From the NCBI RefSeq assembly GCF_018100925.1, contig NZ_JAGJEH010000007.1, positions 372,001 to 436,000 of the forward strand: DNA of 64,000 nucleotides, in the 5' to 3' direction. This DNA comes from Pseudoalteromonas luteoviolacea (GTDB taxonomy: Bacteria; Pseudomonadota; Gammaproteobacteria; Enterobacterales; Alteromonadaceae). Under the pieces are notes generated by a model. That model ran no database searches. It was not told the origin of the DNA and worked only from the letters and a program-made list of their open reading frames with translations. A program made the translations under genes and the position numbers. Positions 9,855 to 18,162 of this stretch are shown piece by piece (positions within the stretch are counted from its first letter, which is position 1; every line of letters starts with the position of its first letter).

Positions 9855-9970
9855 TGTAGCTTGATAGCGTGTTTCTAAATAACACCACGGTGCGACTTAC
9901 TCTGTAAGCACGTATTCCGATATTAACTACTCAAAATGGAAAACACTTAGGTGCGGGGTTCGACTCCCCA
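9855..9970 (+). ncRNA. Leader segment with degenerate tRNA-like arms
   Basis: Starting at the predicted transcription start, hairpins occur in tRNA order. GCT-TGAT-AGC (9859-9868) is like a short D arm. A 5-bp stem with a 7-base loop (GTGTT-TCTAAAT-AACAC, 9869-9885) is like an anticodon arm. A long hairpin (9890-9911, CTTAC-TCT-GTAAG core) is like a variable arm. A T arm follows with GGGG-TTCGACT-CCCC at 9955-9969. The 42 bases between the long hairpin and the T arm, and the lack of a matching 5' acceptor strand, show it is not a working tRNA. TCAAAA at 9931 can instead pair with TTTTGA after the T arm. Confidence 0.45.
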
Positions 9971-9974
9971 TTTT

Positions 9975-10049
9975 TGATAGATAGCTCAATGGTAGAGCCG
10001 CGAACATAGTTTTCGTTTGTTGCGGGTTCGAGTCCCGCTCTAATCACCA
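9975..10049 (+). ncRNA. tRNA-like RNA in the rtc operon leader, CCA encoded
   Basis: A 75-base cloverleaf is readable. The acceptor strand TGATAGA (9975-9981) pairs with TCTAATCA (10039-10046) with one bulged A, followed by an encoded CCA (10047-10049). The D arm is GCTC-AATGGTA-GAGC (9984-9998). The anticodon-like arm is GCGAA-CATAGTT-TTCGT (10000-10016). A 5-base variable loop and a perfect T arm, GCGGG-TTCGAGT-CCCGC (10022-10038), complete it. The invariant U33 is replaced by A, and the acceptor is bulged, so it is unlikely to decode. It lies within the sigma-54 transcript that encodes the RNA-repair proteins. Bacterial Y RNAs linked to rtc operons are known tRNA mimics, but no Ro/Rsr gene is present here. 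Confidence 0.65.
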
Positions 10050-10256
10050 TAAATAAAATACAAATCATCTTTGATTGATACAAATTTACTGGGCTGTAAA
10101 GCTCAAAACTTTGCACGTAGCCGCCGCTAACACTCAGGCAAAACTCGCAAGGTAACTCCCGTCGTTGGCAAGCTGGATGCTCCCCAAAGACGCAGTTATC
10201 AAGCCAATTAGGTCATAGCTAGCAGGCCGCTACCATGCAGTATAAGGATTAAAAAT
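10050..10256 (+). other. Rest of the rtc operon leader, with two similar hairpins
   Basis: About 200 bases separate the tRNA-like RNA from the slipin start. They are more GC-rich than the DNA upstream. They contain two related small hairpins, TAGC-CGCC-GCTA at 10118-10129 and TAGC-AGGCC-GCTA at 10220-10232. I see no open reading frame. AAGGAT about 8 bases before 10257 is the ribosome site of the slipin gene. Confidence 0.4.
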
Positions 10257-11861
10257 ATGAAATTTATAAAACAACAAATTGTCGCTGAGACGAAACGCGT
10301 ACTGGTATATAGGAATAAACATTTTGACCGTGTACTTACACCCGGAAAGCACCGTTTTTGGGACTTTAAAAACGAACTAGAGTTTGTAACTTTCAATATC
10401 GACACACTTTACTTTACAGCACCTGATGCTGTACGTATGTACCACACATACCCAGCACTACAATCACATATAAGCCACTTTAAACTCACAGAACAAGAAG
10501 TTGGCCTACTGTATTTAAATGACACGCTAAAAGGGGTCGTAGCACCGGGCGAAGATCTATATTTTTGGAAAGATGCAGGGGATATCCGGTTAGAGAAAAT
10601 TGATCTCACAACTCAATTTTACGTCGCAGACAGTACATTAAAACTCATTGAAAAAGCGGGACTAAACCTCGCCTCTAAACTTATTAAAAGCGCTAAAACC
10701 AGCGCCTGTAAGCCTATTTACGAGATGACGGTAAAACGCGACCATGTTGGCTTTTTGTTTGCCGATAATCAACTTGTTAAAGAGCTGCCACCAGGTCGCT
10801 ATGGTGTATGGCAATTTAATCGCGACTATGAATTTAAAAGCTTTGACTGTCGCACAATAACAGCGCGTGACGGTGCAGATATATATGACAAAAATAAAAC
10901 AATTAAGAGTATGTCACATCAAGTTATTGGAGCGCAGGAAGTAGGGCTGCTGTATGTAAATCAGGTTTTAAAAGGCATCGTCCCTCCCGGCGAACACCTG
11001 TACTTATGGAAAGACGCTGGAGATATCCATTTGGAGAGAGTGGATATCAGCGAAAATATATATGTCAATGCAGCCACAATGGCAAACGTAAATAGATTGG
11101 GTCTCAATTGCGCAGCAAAACTCTTTAAGAGCGAGACGGCTGTGAGCTGTAACCCTATTGTCGATGTATCAATTGAGAGTGAGCATATCGGGTTGCTCTA
11201 TGTCGACAATGTGCTAGTTAGAAAGCTGCCGCCTGGTCACTATGGTATGTGGCAGTTTAATCGAGACATTGAACTAAAAGTATTCGACTGTCGTGCCCAA
11301 ATGCTTGAGGTATCTGGTCAAGAAATCTTAAGCAAAGACAGGGTGAGTCTACGTATAAATCTAACTGCGAGTATACAAGTCACTGATGCAGTTATCGCCT
11401 CACAAAGCACTGAGGACGTTATGTCGTTCGCCTACAACATATTGCAGTTGGCACTGAGAGAAGCTGTAGGAACGCAAAACCTAGATGACTTGTTACTCGA
11501 CAAACTATACATAAACGAAACCCTAAGAGACATTGTTGGAACTCAATTGCAAGCCGTAGGCGTCAAGCTAGTTAATGTTGGCATGAAGGACATCATCTTA
11601 CCCGGTGAGATGAAATCGATATTAAACCAGGTTGTAGAAGCACAAAAAGCGGCCGAAGCCAATGTTATTAAACGGCGCGAAGAAACAGCAGCGACCCGAA
11701 GTTTACACAACACAGCAAAAGTGATGGAGAACAACCCAACATTAATGCGTCTAAAAGAGCTCGAAGCACTTGAAAAGATCGCTGACAAAATAGATAGCCT
11801 AACTGTCTATGGCGGGCTGGAAGGGCTGATGAATAACGCCGTGAAACTAAGTCACCAATAA
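10257..11861 (+). CDS. Slipin/SPFH protein of the RNA-repair operon, with internal duplication
   Basis: A 534-residue protein. The C-terminal part (about 345-480) is an SPFH/band-7 domain of slipin type, ending in an Ala/Glu-rich helix. The N-terminal two thirds is built of about 35-residue beta units of pattern VGLLYxxxxLxxxxPPGxYxxW, at residues 15-50, 82-116, 163-197, 229-263 and 310-344. Units two/three and four/five form an exact 147-residue tandem duplication. No transmembrane segment is obvious. Slipins are known partners of rtcB in bacterial RNA-repair operons, but their role is not settled. The gene is first in the operon, 10 bases before rtcB. Confidence 0.85.
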   Translation: MKFIKQQIVAETKRVLVYRNKHFDRVLTPGKHRFWDFKNELEFVTFNIDTLYFTAPDAVRMYHTYPALQSHISHFKLTEQEVGLLYLNDTLKGVVAPGEDLYFWKDAGDIRLEKIDLTTQFYVADSTLKLIEKAGLNLASKLIKSAKTSACKPIYEMTVKRDHVGFLFADNQLVKELPPGRYGVWQFNRDYEFKSFDCRTITARDGADIYDKNKTIKSMSHQVIGAQEVGLLYVNQVLKGIVPPGEHLYLWKDAGDIHLERVDISENIYVNAATMANVNRLGLNCAAKLFKSETAVSCNPIVDVSIESEHIGLLYVDNVLVRKLPPGHYGMWQFNRDIELKVFDCRAQMLEVSGQEILSKDRVSLRINLTASIQVTDAVIASQSTEDVMSFAYNILQLALREAVGTQNLDDLLLDKLYINETLRDIVGTQLQAVGVKLVNVGMKDIILPGEMKSILNQVVEAQKAAEANVIKRREETAATRSLHNTAKVMENNPTLMRLKELEALEKIADKIDSLTVYGGLEGLMNNAVKLSHQ

Positions 11862-11871
11862 GGGAAAACCA

Positions 11872-13098
11872 ATGTGTAAAGAACAATACGAAGTAATAAA
11901 GAACGACAATAATTACCCGATTAAAGCGTGGACAAAAGGCGTGCCATTTGAACCAGCAGCACAACAACAACTAGAAAATATTGCAGCTATGGACATTGTG
12001 CATAGCCACATTGCCGTCATGCCTGACGTTCACTTAGGAAAAGGAGCAACCATAGGCAGTGTTATCCCCTCAATTGATGCAGTGATCCCCGCAGCGGTAG
12101 GTGTTGATATCGGTTGCGGTATGGTCGCAACGAGAACAACCTTAAAAGCCAGCGACCTACCTGACAATCTCAAGTCGATACGCAGCGCTTTTGAAGCCGC
12201 AGTGCCTCATGGTCGCACAGCCAATCGCGGTAAGCGAGACAAAGGTGCATGGGGAAATATCCCCAAACTGGTGGCGAAAGAATGGCAAACGTTGGAAACT
12301 CGATTCGACAGAATTTGTCATAAACATCCAGCAATTGCTAAAAGCAACCATGTTAACCACTTGGGTACAATGGGCACAGGTAATCACTTTTTAGAACTCT
12401 GTATAGATGAGCATCAATCTGTTTGGATCATGCTGCATTCCGGCAGCCGTGGCGTAGGCAATCGTATTGGTACTTACTTTATTGAACTCGCAAAAAAAGA
12501 AATGCAACGTCATCAACAACATTTGCCAGATTTGGATCTTGCTTACTTAAAAGAGGGCAGTGCCTATTTTGATGATTACGTTGAAGCCGTAGAATGGGCA
12601 CAAGATTTCGCAGCCAAAAACCGCGAGATAATGATGTTTAACGCTCTAAAAGCATTGCGCGAAGAACTACCAATTCCATTTGAGACCATAGATGTTGCAG
12701 TTAACTGCCACCACAATTACATTTCCCGCGAGGAACACTTTGGAAAACAATGTTATGTCACTCGTAAAGGGGCTTTACGCGCAGAAAGAGGCGAAATGGG
12801 GATAATCCCTGGCAATATGGGGGCACGCTCATACATAGTTAGGGGGCTTGGCAATCCAGATAGCTTCAATAGTTGCAGCCATGGAGCAGGTCGCGTTATG
12901 TCACGTACCAAGGCTAAAAAGACCTACAACATCGCAGATCAGGTAGCGGCAACAAAAGGCGTGGAGTGCCGCAAAGACCAAGCGGTCATCGACGAGATCC
13001 CGCACGCTTATAAAGATATAGACAAGGTAATGGCTGCACAACAAGATTTAGTAGAAGTCGTGCACACATTAAAACAAGTAGTATGTGTAAAAGGTTAA
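11872..13098 (+). CDS. rtcB: RtcB, RNA-splicing/repair ligase
   Basis: This 408-residue protein is a 3'-phosphate/cyclic phosphate to 5'-OH RNA ligase (GTP and Mn2+ dependent) that reseals broken tRNAs and other RNAs. Visible motifs: PDVHLGKGATIGSV, GVDIGCGM with the metal-binding Asp79/Cys82, HSGSRGVGNRIG, NCHHNYISRE and NSCSHGAGRVMSRTKAKK, whose His337 is the guanylylated residue. The length equals E. coli RtcB, and the C-terminus ends VVCVKG as in that protein. AAGGGAAAACCA precedes the ATG. Confidence 0.97.
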   Translation: MCKEQYEVIKNDNNYPIKAWTKGVPFEPAAQQQLENIAAMDIVHSHIAVMPDVHLGKGATIGSVIPSIDAVIPAAVGVDIGCGMVATRTTLKASDLPDNLKSIRSAFEAAVPHGRTANRGKRDKGAWGNIPKLVAKEWQTLETRFDRICHKHPAIAKSNHVNHLGTMGTGNHFLELCIDEHQSVWIMLHSGSRGVGNRIGTYFIELAKKEMQRHQQHLPDLDLAYLKEGSAYFDDYVEAVEWAQDFAAKNREIMMFNALKALREELPIPFETIDVAVNCHHNYISREEHFGKQCYVTRKGALRAERGEMGIIPGNMGARSYIVRGLGNPDSFNSCSHGAGRVMSRTKAKKTYNIADQVAATKGVECRKDQAVIDEIPHAYKDIDKVMAAQQDLVEVVHTLKQVVCVKG

Positions 13099-13100
13099 TA

Positions 13101-14144
13101 ATGACTCATAAAAAAACAATAATCATAGACGGTTCAAAAGGCGAGGGCGGTGGGCAAGTTTTAAGAACTTCACTGAGCTTATCTATGTTAAACAATCAGC
13201 CCATCGAAATTCGTAACATTCGTGCAGGCCGTAAAAAGCCTGGACTGATGCGACAGCATTTGACCTGTGTACTTGCGGCACAACAGATCAGTAATGCGGC
13301 TGTTGAAGGCGCAGAGCTAAATTCACAATATATTAAATTTACCCCAAATGCAGTCGAACCAGGCGAGTATGAATTCAAAATTGGCACAGCGGGCAGTACC
13401 GTGCTGGTATGTCAAACCATATTGCTTCCCTTGGTATTAGCAGGAAGGGCATCAAGCTTAAAACTGCATGGCGGCACGCACAATGGCATGTCTCCTTCTT
13501 TGACCTTTTTTGAGCATTCATTTTTGCCAGCACTTCAAACTATGGGCATCTCTTGCCAAGTAAAAACCACCAAGTTGGGGTTTTTCCCTGCTGGTGGCGG
13601 CTGTTGGCAAATAGATATCGACCCTACAGATACATTATCACCCTGTCTGTTTGAGCAACCCGGATTAGAGTTAGAACAACAACAAAGTCACTGTAAAGCG
13701 ATGTCAATTGTTGCCGGGGTAAAAAACTCTGTCGCAAAAAGAGAGATCGAAGAAGCGAAAAAGCGACTTGGTTGGAATGCGCCCCATACAGAGATATTAA
13801 ATTGCGCAGCACACGGGCAAGGCAATAGCTTTCACTTAAGTGTTGGCCATCAAAATCAAGTAGCCATGTTCGAACAAATGGGTGAACTTGGTCTAAGCGC
13901 AGAAAAAGTAGCCGAGAGAACCGTCGACGCTCTAAAAGCTTATTTGAACTCGGGCGCCGCAATTGAAGAGCACTTGGCGGATCAATTACTTCTGCCCATG
14001 GTACTGGCTGGAAAAGGCAGCTTTACCACCACGCAGCTAAGTAGCCACACCACTACCAATATTGATGTGATCAGCCAAATAACGGGGACCTGTATCAAAA
14101 CACAACAACTTAACGACAAGCTTTGGAAAGTTTTTTTGGATTAG
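13101..14144 (+). CDS. rtcA: RtcA, RNA 3'-terminal phosphate cyclase
   Basis: A 347-residue protein that converts RNA 3'-phosphates to 2',3'-cyclic phosphates using ATP. Signature segments are GSKGEGGGQVLRTSLSLSM, IRAGRKKPGLMRQHLT and, near the C-terminus, LADQLLLPMVLAGKGSF followed by the catalytic histidine region SSHTTTNIDVI. The ATG at 13101, two bases after the rtcB stop, is preferred to an in-frame ATG at 13083 inside rtcB; AAAGGT lies 8 bases upstream. Confidence 0.95.
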   Translation: MTHKKTIIIDGSKGEGGGQVLRTSLSLSMLNNQPIEIRNIRAGRKKPGLMRQHLTCVLAAQQISNAAVEGAELNSQYIKFTPNAVEPGEYEFKIGTAGSTVLVCQTILLPLVLAGRASSLKLHGGTHNGMSPSLTFFEHSFLPALQTMGISCQVKTTKLGFFPAGGGCWQIDIDPTDTLSPCLFEQPGLELEQQQSHCKAMSIVAGVKNSVAKREIEEAKKRLGWNAPHTEILNCAAHGQGNSFHLSVGHQNQVAMFEQMGELGLSAEKVAERTVDALKAYLNSGAAIEEHLADQLLLPMVLAGKGSFTTTQLSSHTTTNIDVISQITGTCIKTQQLNDKLWKVFLD

Positions 14145-14146
14145 CT

Positions 14147-14944
14147 ATGAACGTACCAGAATATAGCATCGCACCAGAGATACACCATGACATAATGACA
14201 CGCATCAAAAGCACTGAACAAGAGCATAACGTAAAGGTCCTTTACGCCATTGAGTCTGGTAGCCGCGCTTGGGGGTTTGCATCTCCTAATAGTGACTATG
14301 ATGTCCGCTTTATCTATGCCCATCCCAAAGATTGGTATTTGTCAGTGATGCTAGAAGACCAAAGAGACGTGATTGAATACCCCATTGTCGACGATATTGA
14401 TATTAATGGCTGGGATTTAAGAAAAGCACTAAAACTACTGCGCGTCTCAAACCCAGCGATTGGTGAATGGCTTCAATCACCCATTGTTTATATCAACCAT
14501 AACCACTTTCAAACACAGGTGATGGCACTTTTTAAACAGTACTATAAAACAGAACGAGGGTTGTATCATTATTTCAATATGGCTAAAAACAACTATCGAG
14601 GTTATTTGAAAAATGAATATGTTCCGCGTAAAAAATATCTCTATGTTTTGCGTGCACTATGTGCAGCAAGGTGGATAGAGCGCTTTAAAAGCCCACCCCC
14701 CATCGAGTTTACAGCCTTGGTGACAGCTGTTGTAGATGACAGTGCCTTGTTTGACGAGATCCAGAAACTGGTGGTAGAAAAACAGCACACTACAGAAAAA
14801 GCACTAGGGCCGCAAATTCCGATACTTAATCAGTTTATTGAAGCCGAGCTCAATCATTTCAATTATCAATTCGATAAGTCAGATGTAGACCAAAACACAG
14901 CGGCACTGGATAAGGTCTTTTTGCACATGTTAGATTTTATATAA
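14147..14944 (+). CDS. RlaP-type nucleotidyltransferase (RNA ligase-associated, Pol beta fold)
   Basis: A 265-residue protein of the DNA polymerase beta nucleotidyltransferase superfamily. The motif GSRAWGFASPNSDYDVRFIY (GS...DxD) gives the nucleotide- and metal-binding site. The rest, with SNPAIGEWLQSPI and the KNNYRGYLK region, matches the RlaP family (PF10127), which was named for its association with RNA ligases. The substrate is unknown; a role in RNA end healing is inferred from the operon. The ATG lies two bases after the rtcA stop; a TTG further upstream would overlap rtcA. Confidence 0.82.
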   Translation: MNVPEYSIAPEIHHDIMTRIKSTEQEHNVKVLYAIESGSRAWGFASPNSDYDVRFIYAHPKDWYLSVMLEDQRDVIEYPIVDDIDINGWDLRKALKLLRVSNPAIGEWLQSPIVYINHNHFQTQVMALFKQYYKTERGLYHYFNMAKNNYRGYLKNEYVPRKKYLYVLRALCAARWIERFKSPPPIEFTALVTAVVDDSALFDEIQKLVVEKQHTTEKALGPQIPILNQFIEAELNHFNYQFDKSDVDQNTAALDKVFLHMLDFI

Positions 14945-14959
14945 TTGATTAAACCGCAC

Positions 14960-14985
14960 GTTGAGTATGTAATTTTCTACTCAAC
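14960..14985 (+). terminator. Hairpin after the rtc operon
   Basis: GTTGAGTA (14960-14967) pairs perfectly with TACTCAAC (14978-14985) across a 10-base loop, 16 bases after the rlaP stop. No T tract follows, so it may be a processing or stability hairpin rather than an intrinsic terminator. Confidence 0.4.
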
Positions 14986-15201
14986 ACTCTGCACTGCATA
15001 TCCACTTTTAACCACAATGCACCAACAAAATGACACGTTACCACTTTGATGTAGCTCTTTGAAGTATAATAATATTCATCAAATTTAGTTCTGCACACAT
15101 TAAATCTATCTACACGATACATTTGCATTTAAAATAGGGACTCACGTAAGAGCTCCCTCTTCCATTTACTAAAATAAACAAAATATACGAGTAACAAAAA
15201 A

Positions 15202-15519
15202 ATGAAAAAAATAGCACTATTTGCCTTTTTGGCACTGTCGTTTAATGCAAGTGCAGCTTGGTCAGGGCTAAAAGAGATCCACACAATCAAAGCACAAAGC
15301 AATGGTGTTTATGTTCAACTGAAAAGCTTCACAAACACAGATAACAGTGTTCAGTGCACATATAACAATGGCTTTTTTTTGGAGTTCAAATCAGCTGAAG
15401 AGTATCAAACACGCGTTTCAATGTTATTGGCTGCGTATATGGCTGGTAAACCGGTAAATATTAGCTACAACAGCTGCGCACTTGGCTATCTGAGTGTAGG
15501 CAGTGTTTCTTTGAACTAA
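15202..15519 (+). CDS. Small secreted protein of unknown function
   Basis: A 105-residue protein with a signal peptide (MKKIALFAFLALSFNASAA). The mature part of about 85 residues is beta-rich with two cysteines (in VQCTYNN and NSCALGY) that could form one disulfide. The shape resembles small OB-like periplasmic proteins, but I cannot assign a family with confidence. It stands alone; the flanking gaps of about 260 bases on each side hold no other gene. Confidence 0.6.
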   Translation: MKKIALFAFLALSFNASAAWSGLKEIHTIKAQSNGVYVQLKSFTNTDNSVQCTYNNGFFLEFKSAEEYQTRVSMLLAAYMAGKPVNISYNSCALGYLSVGSVSLN

Positions 15520-15779
15520 CATTAAGAAAGCAAACGAGCTTGCAAGGATGCCGCTCGCTATCTCACACATAAGAAAACGCCAAGTAATACTAAGTTGTCA
15601 GCTAAACTTTTTTACCCTCGTCAAAAATACCTGCCAACAAATTAGTGTGCGCGTCCCACCAGCTGAAACTCCAATCTGATAGTCAATAGGCTTTAAATTA
15701 ATTTAATAAAAGCAGTAAATTTACCAGCTCGTAATACGACTCATAGTAATGAACTCTATTAATTGAAAGAAAAGTTACG

Positions 15780-16136
15780 ATGAGCGGAATGAATAACTGG
15801 CCAGCAGATGCAGACGGCGATGTACTGCGCATATTAGAAGAAAGAGATTTTGACTTCGATAAAACACACAACATTGAGTTTTATATTGAATTTAATAACT
15901 GGCCTCTCACTGACAAGCAACAGCGAGAAATCACCGAAAACTTACCAAGTGCAAGCTTTTTAGACTCTGACCAAGAATCAATTGCTGATGGAGACGCGCC
16001 CGGATATGTATTGTACACGGCTAACAATATCGTCACTCACGAATTTGTCGGCCAGGAGCAAGCGAGGCTAAGTCGTCTTGTCGAACACTTAAATGGAGTT
16101 TGTAATTCATGGGCTGTTTGTAGCCCTTGTAGCTAA
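15780..16136 (+). CDS. RraB-family protein (RNase E inhibitor B-like)
   Basis: A 118-residue protein containing the features of the RraB/DUF1260 family (PF06877): DADGDVLRILEERDFDFDKTHNIEFYI near the N-terminus and the closing LVEHLNGVCNSWAVCS. In E. coli RraB binds and inhibits RNase E; family members with the short DADGD-type N-terminus, like this one, are mostly uncharacterised. The start could also be the ATG three codons downstream. The ribosome site is weak. Confidence 0.7.
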   Translation: MSGMNNWPADADGDVLRILEERDFDFDKTHNIEFYIEFNNWPLTDKQQREITENLPSASFLDSDQESIADGDAPGYVLYTANNIVTHEFVGQEQARLSRLVEHLNGVCNSWAVCSPCS

Positions 16137-16464
16137 TTAAAGTAACTCCTTTTTGCACTGACCAATCGCCGCAATTGAACAGATAGGGTGGGTTGGTGCA
16201 ATTTAATCCCAATAACTGCTTATTCTCGCCCATGTCAGTAAACAACTAACTGTCATTCTATGAGTGCTTTTCAACTATTAAATTACCGACGTCCCGATCT
16301 AAACATAGTGTACTACATTCTCCTGACGACACTTTATCTATAAAACTTGACCCAAAAAATAGCAGGCTGTAGAAAAAGTATCTAACTTAACATGAGCGTG
16401 AATTCCTCTGTATCTAACTCCACAGTATTTGACTCTGCTCAAACATCGCCACTTAAGGAGTAAA

Positions 16465-16884
16465 ATGACTACCTCAAACATTGTTTTAAAACAGCAAGCA
16501 CCAATAGTCGAAGAATTCGCAGCGATCAGAGCATTGATTGGCTGGTCTAATCCGCAGCTGAGCACCCTAGCAAACAGTATGCGTGCAACATTATTTTGGG
16601 TTTCTGCGTATCGTGACAAGAAGCTAATAGGCACGGGCCGCGTTATCGGTGATGGCTCCATGTACTTCTACATTCAAGACATCATTGTTCACCCCGAACA
16701 TCAAAATATTGGGCTAGGTTCTCAAATTATGGGGAAAATCGGTACTTATCTGGATAAAAACTGCCAGTCTGGTGCAACGATTGGTTTGCTAGCAGCCCAA
16801 GGGAAGGAAGCATTTTACGAAAAGTTTGGCTTTACCGCTCGTGATGGCACAAAACTCGGCTTAGGCATGTGTAAGTTTATATGA
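16465..16884 (+). CDS. GNAT-family N-acetyltransferase
   Basis: A 139-residue protein of the GNAT fold. IGTGRVIGDGSMYFYIQDIIVHPEHQNIGLGSQIM carries the acetyl-CoA-binding motif (QxxGLG), and AAQGKEAFYEKFGFTAR is the C-terminal motif B. The acyl acceptor is unknown. The ATG at 16465 follows AAGGAGTAAA, an excellent ribosome site. The 328-base gap upstream (16137-16464) shows no gene. Confidence 0.85.
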   Translation: MTTSNIVLKQQAPIVEEFAAIRALIGWSNPQLSTLANSMRATLFWVSAYRDKKLIGTGRVIGDGSMYFYIQDIIVHPEHQNIGLGSQIMGKIGTYLDKNCQSGATIGLLAAQGKEAFYEKFGFTARDGTKLGLGMCKFI

Positions 16885-16994
16885 CGTGGACCCGTCAATT
16901 TCAGGGGACAATCACAAGTTAAGTGACGTAGCTGTACAACTTAAAAAAGGAACATTGGGGCTGAACAACAGCCTCCAAAATGAAAAAGCGTTAG

Positions 16995-18053
16995 CTATTT
17001 CATAAACTCTTTGTAAGTTTTACCAATAAACAAATCCTTTTGCTTTAAATTGACTAGATGCTTACATGTTGAAGTAAATATTGGCAACTGGACTACCCCC
17101 GTTTCTTGTCCAGTCGGTACTAGAGCCATAAAAGCATTGCGTTTATATGCTTTGCTCGGTTGCCTTTGACGCTTGTTCACAATGGCCTTTGCCAAATATT
17201 TGCCTTGCTCTACGGCAAGATAACCAAGCTTTGCTTCTCCGACTTCGGCAATATCACCGAGTGCATAAAAATTGTCTTGTCCAACCACTTCTAAGCGTTC
17301 ATTGACAACAACAAGCCCTTTATCGTTTAGCAGATGCTTAAAGTGCGGCTGTAAAAATGCATTGTTTGGTTTAGTGCCTGTGGCCATGTATACGACATCC
17401 GGCGTTATTTCATGCCCACTGCGTTCATCTTTATAGCTATTCCCACTTTGTTGATAGTTACTTTTCAATTTAATGTGCACACCTAAATTGGCCAATTGCT
17501 GGTGGGCTTTACGTTGTGCTTTTTCACTAAAGCCATCGAGAACAGCATGACCTTTGTGCACCAATGTCACATTGACGCCTTCGATCGCATATGCAATTTC
17601 ACCAGCAAGCTCGACTCCGACAACACCGCCACCTATGATTAAAACCTCTGATGCACTTTTGAGCTTGTCATAGTGGCGTTTTAGCTCACCTTCTCTATCA
17701 CGTAAAGTAGACGCATCAATGGATTTTGCCAGAGGCAGTGTTGGGTATTTGGATCCTGTTGCAATTACAACTTGTTCAAAACTAATAATTTCGCCGTTTT
17801 CAAGTAAAGCAGTGTTATCGCGCAGCACTTGTACTGCGCTTTGCACAAAACTCCCCGCTAAAATATCCCGATAATACCTGCGTGCTAACCCTTTCGCTTT
17901 ATCTGGGTCAGCCACCTCTCTTAACACTGCATAGGTCACCTCAAAGTAATCTTTTCTATCGACTAATGTTGTTTTGATCCCATTTTTTTGTAACTTTTGC
18001 GCTACCGTGACGCCACCAAAGCCTCCACCTATGATCAATACTTGGGTTTTCAT
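16995..18053 (-). CDS. FAD-dependent NAD(P)H oxidoreductase, NDH-2/AIF-like
   Basis: A 352-residue flavoprotein. IIGGGFGGVTVAQKL at the N-terminus is the FAD dinucleotide-binding motif, and VLIIGGGVVGVELAGEI in the middle is the NAD(P)H-binding motif. ATGTKPNN and NFYALGDIAE are the conserved FAD-domain ATG and GD motifs. No membrane segment is visible, so it resembles the AIFM2/type II NADH dehydrogenase-like group. The ATG at 18053 follows GGAGAAAGTAAAT. A LysR gene is divergent, 109 bases away, and may control it. Confidence 0.82.
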   Translation of the reverse strand: MKTQVLIIGGGFGGVTVAQKLQKNGIKTTLVDRKDYFEVTYAVLREVADPDKAKGLARRYYRDILAGSFVQSAVQVLRDNTALLENGEIISFEQVVIATGSKYPTLPLAKSIDASTLRDREGELKRHYDKLKSASEVLIIGGGVVGVELAGEIAYAIEGVNVTLVHKGHAVLDGFSEKAQRKAHQQLANLGVHIKLKSNYQQSGNSYKDERSGHEITPDVVYMATGTKPNNAFLQPHFKHLLNDKGLVVVNERLEVVGQDNFYALGDIAEVGEAKLGYLAVEQGKYLAKAIVNKRQRQPSKAYKRNAFMALVPTGQETGVVQLPIFTSTCKHLVNLKQKDLFIGKTYKEFMK

Positions 18054-18162
18054 ATTTACTTTCTCCACTCACTAGACGAGCGATAGCATATACCGTTGCA
18101 AATTTGTTTTTAATGCGTAATTAAAATACCCTTATGTGCATATTTGCAACGCAATACTGACT

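Noticed and set aside
9975..10049. Calling the tRNA-like RNA a true tRNA-Leu (TAG in the anticodon position)
   Set aside because: Position 33 is A instead of the invariant U, the acceptor has a bulge, and Leu tRNAs have a long variable arm, which is missing.
9931..10116. Minus-strand reading frame of 61 codons with RAGLEPAT
   Set aside because: RAGLEPAT-type peptides are the usual false translation of the antisense of tRNA T arms; it supports the tRNA-like nature of the plus strand, not a gene.
15732..15743. TAATACGACTCA, like the first 12 bases of the phage T7 promoter
   Set aside because: The rest of the T7 consensus (CTATAG) is not present and no T7-type polymerase is seen; chance match in AT-rich DNA.
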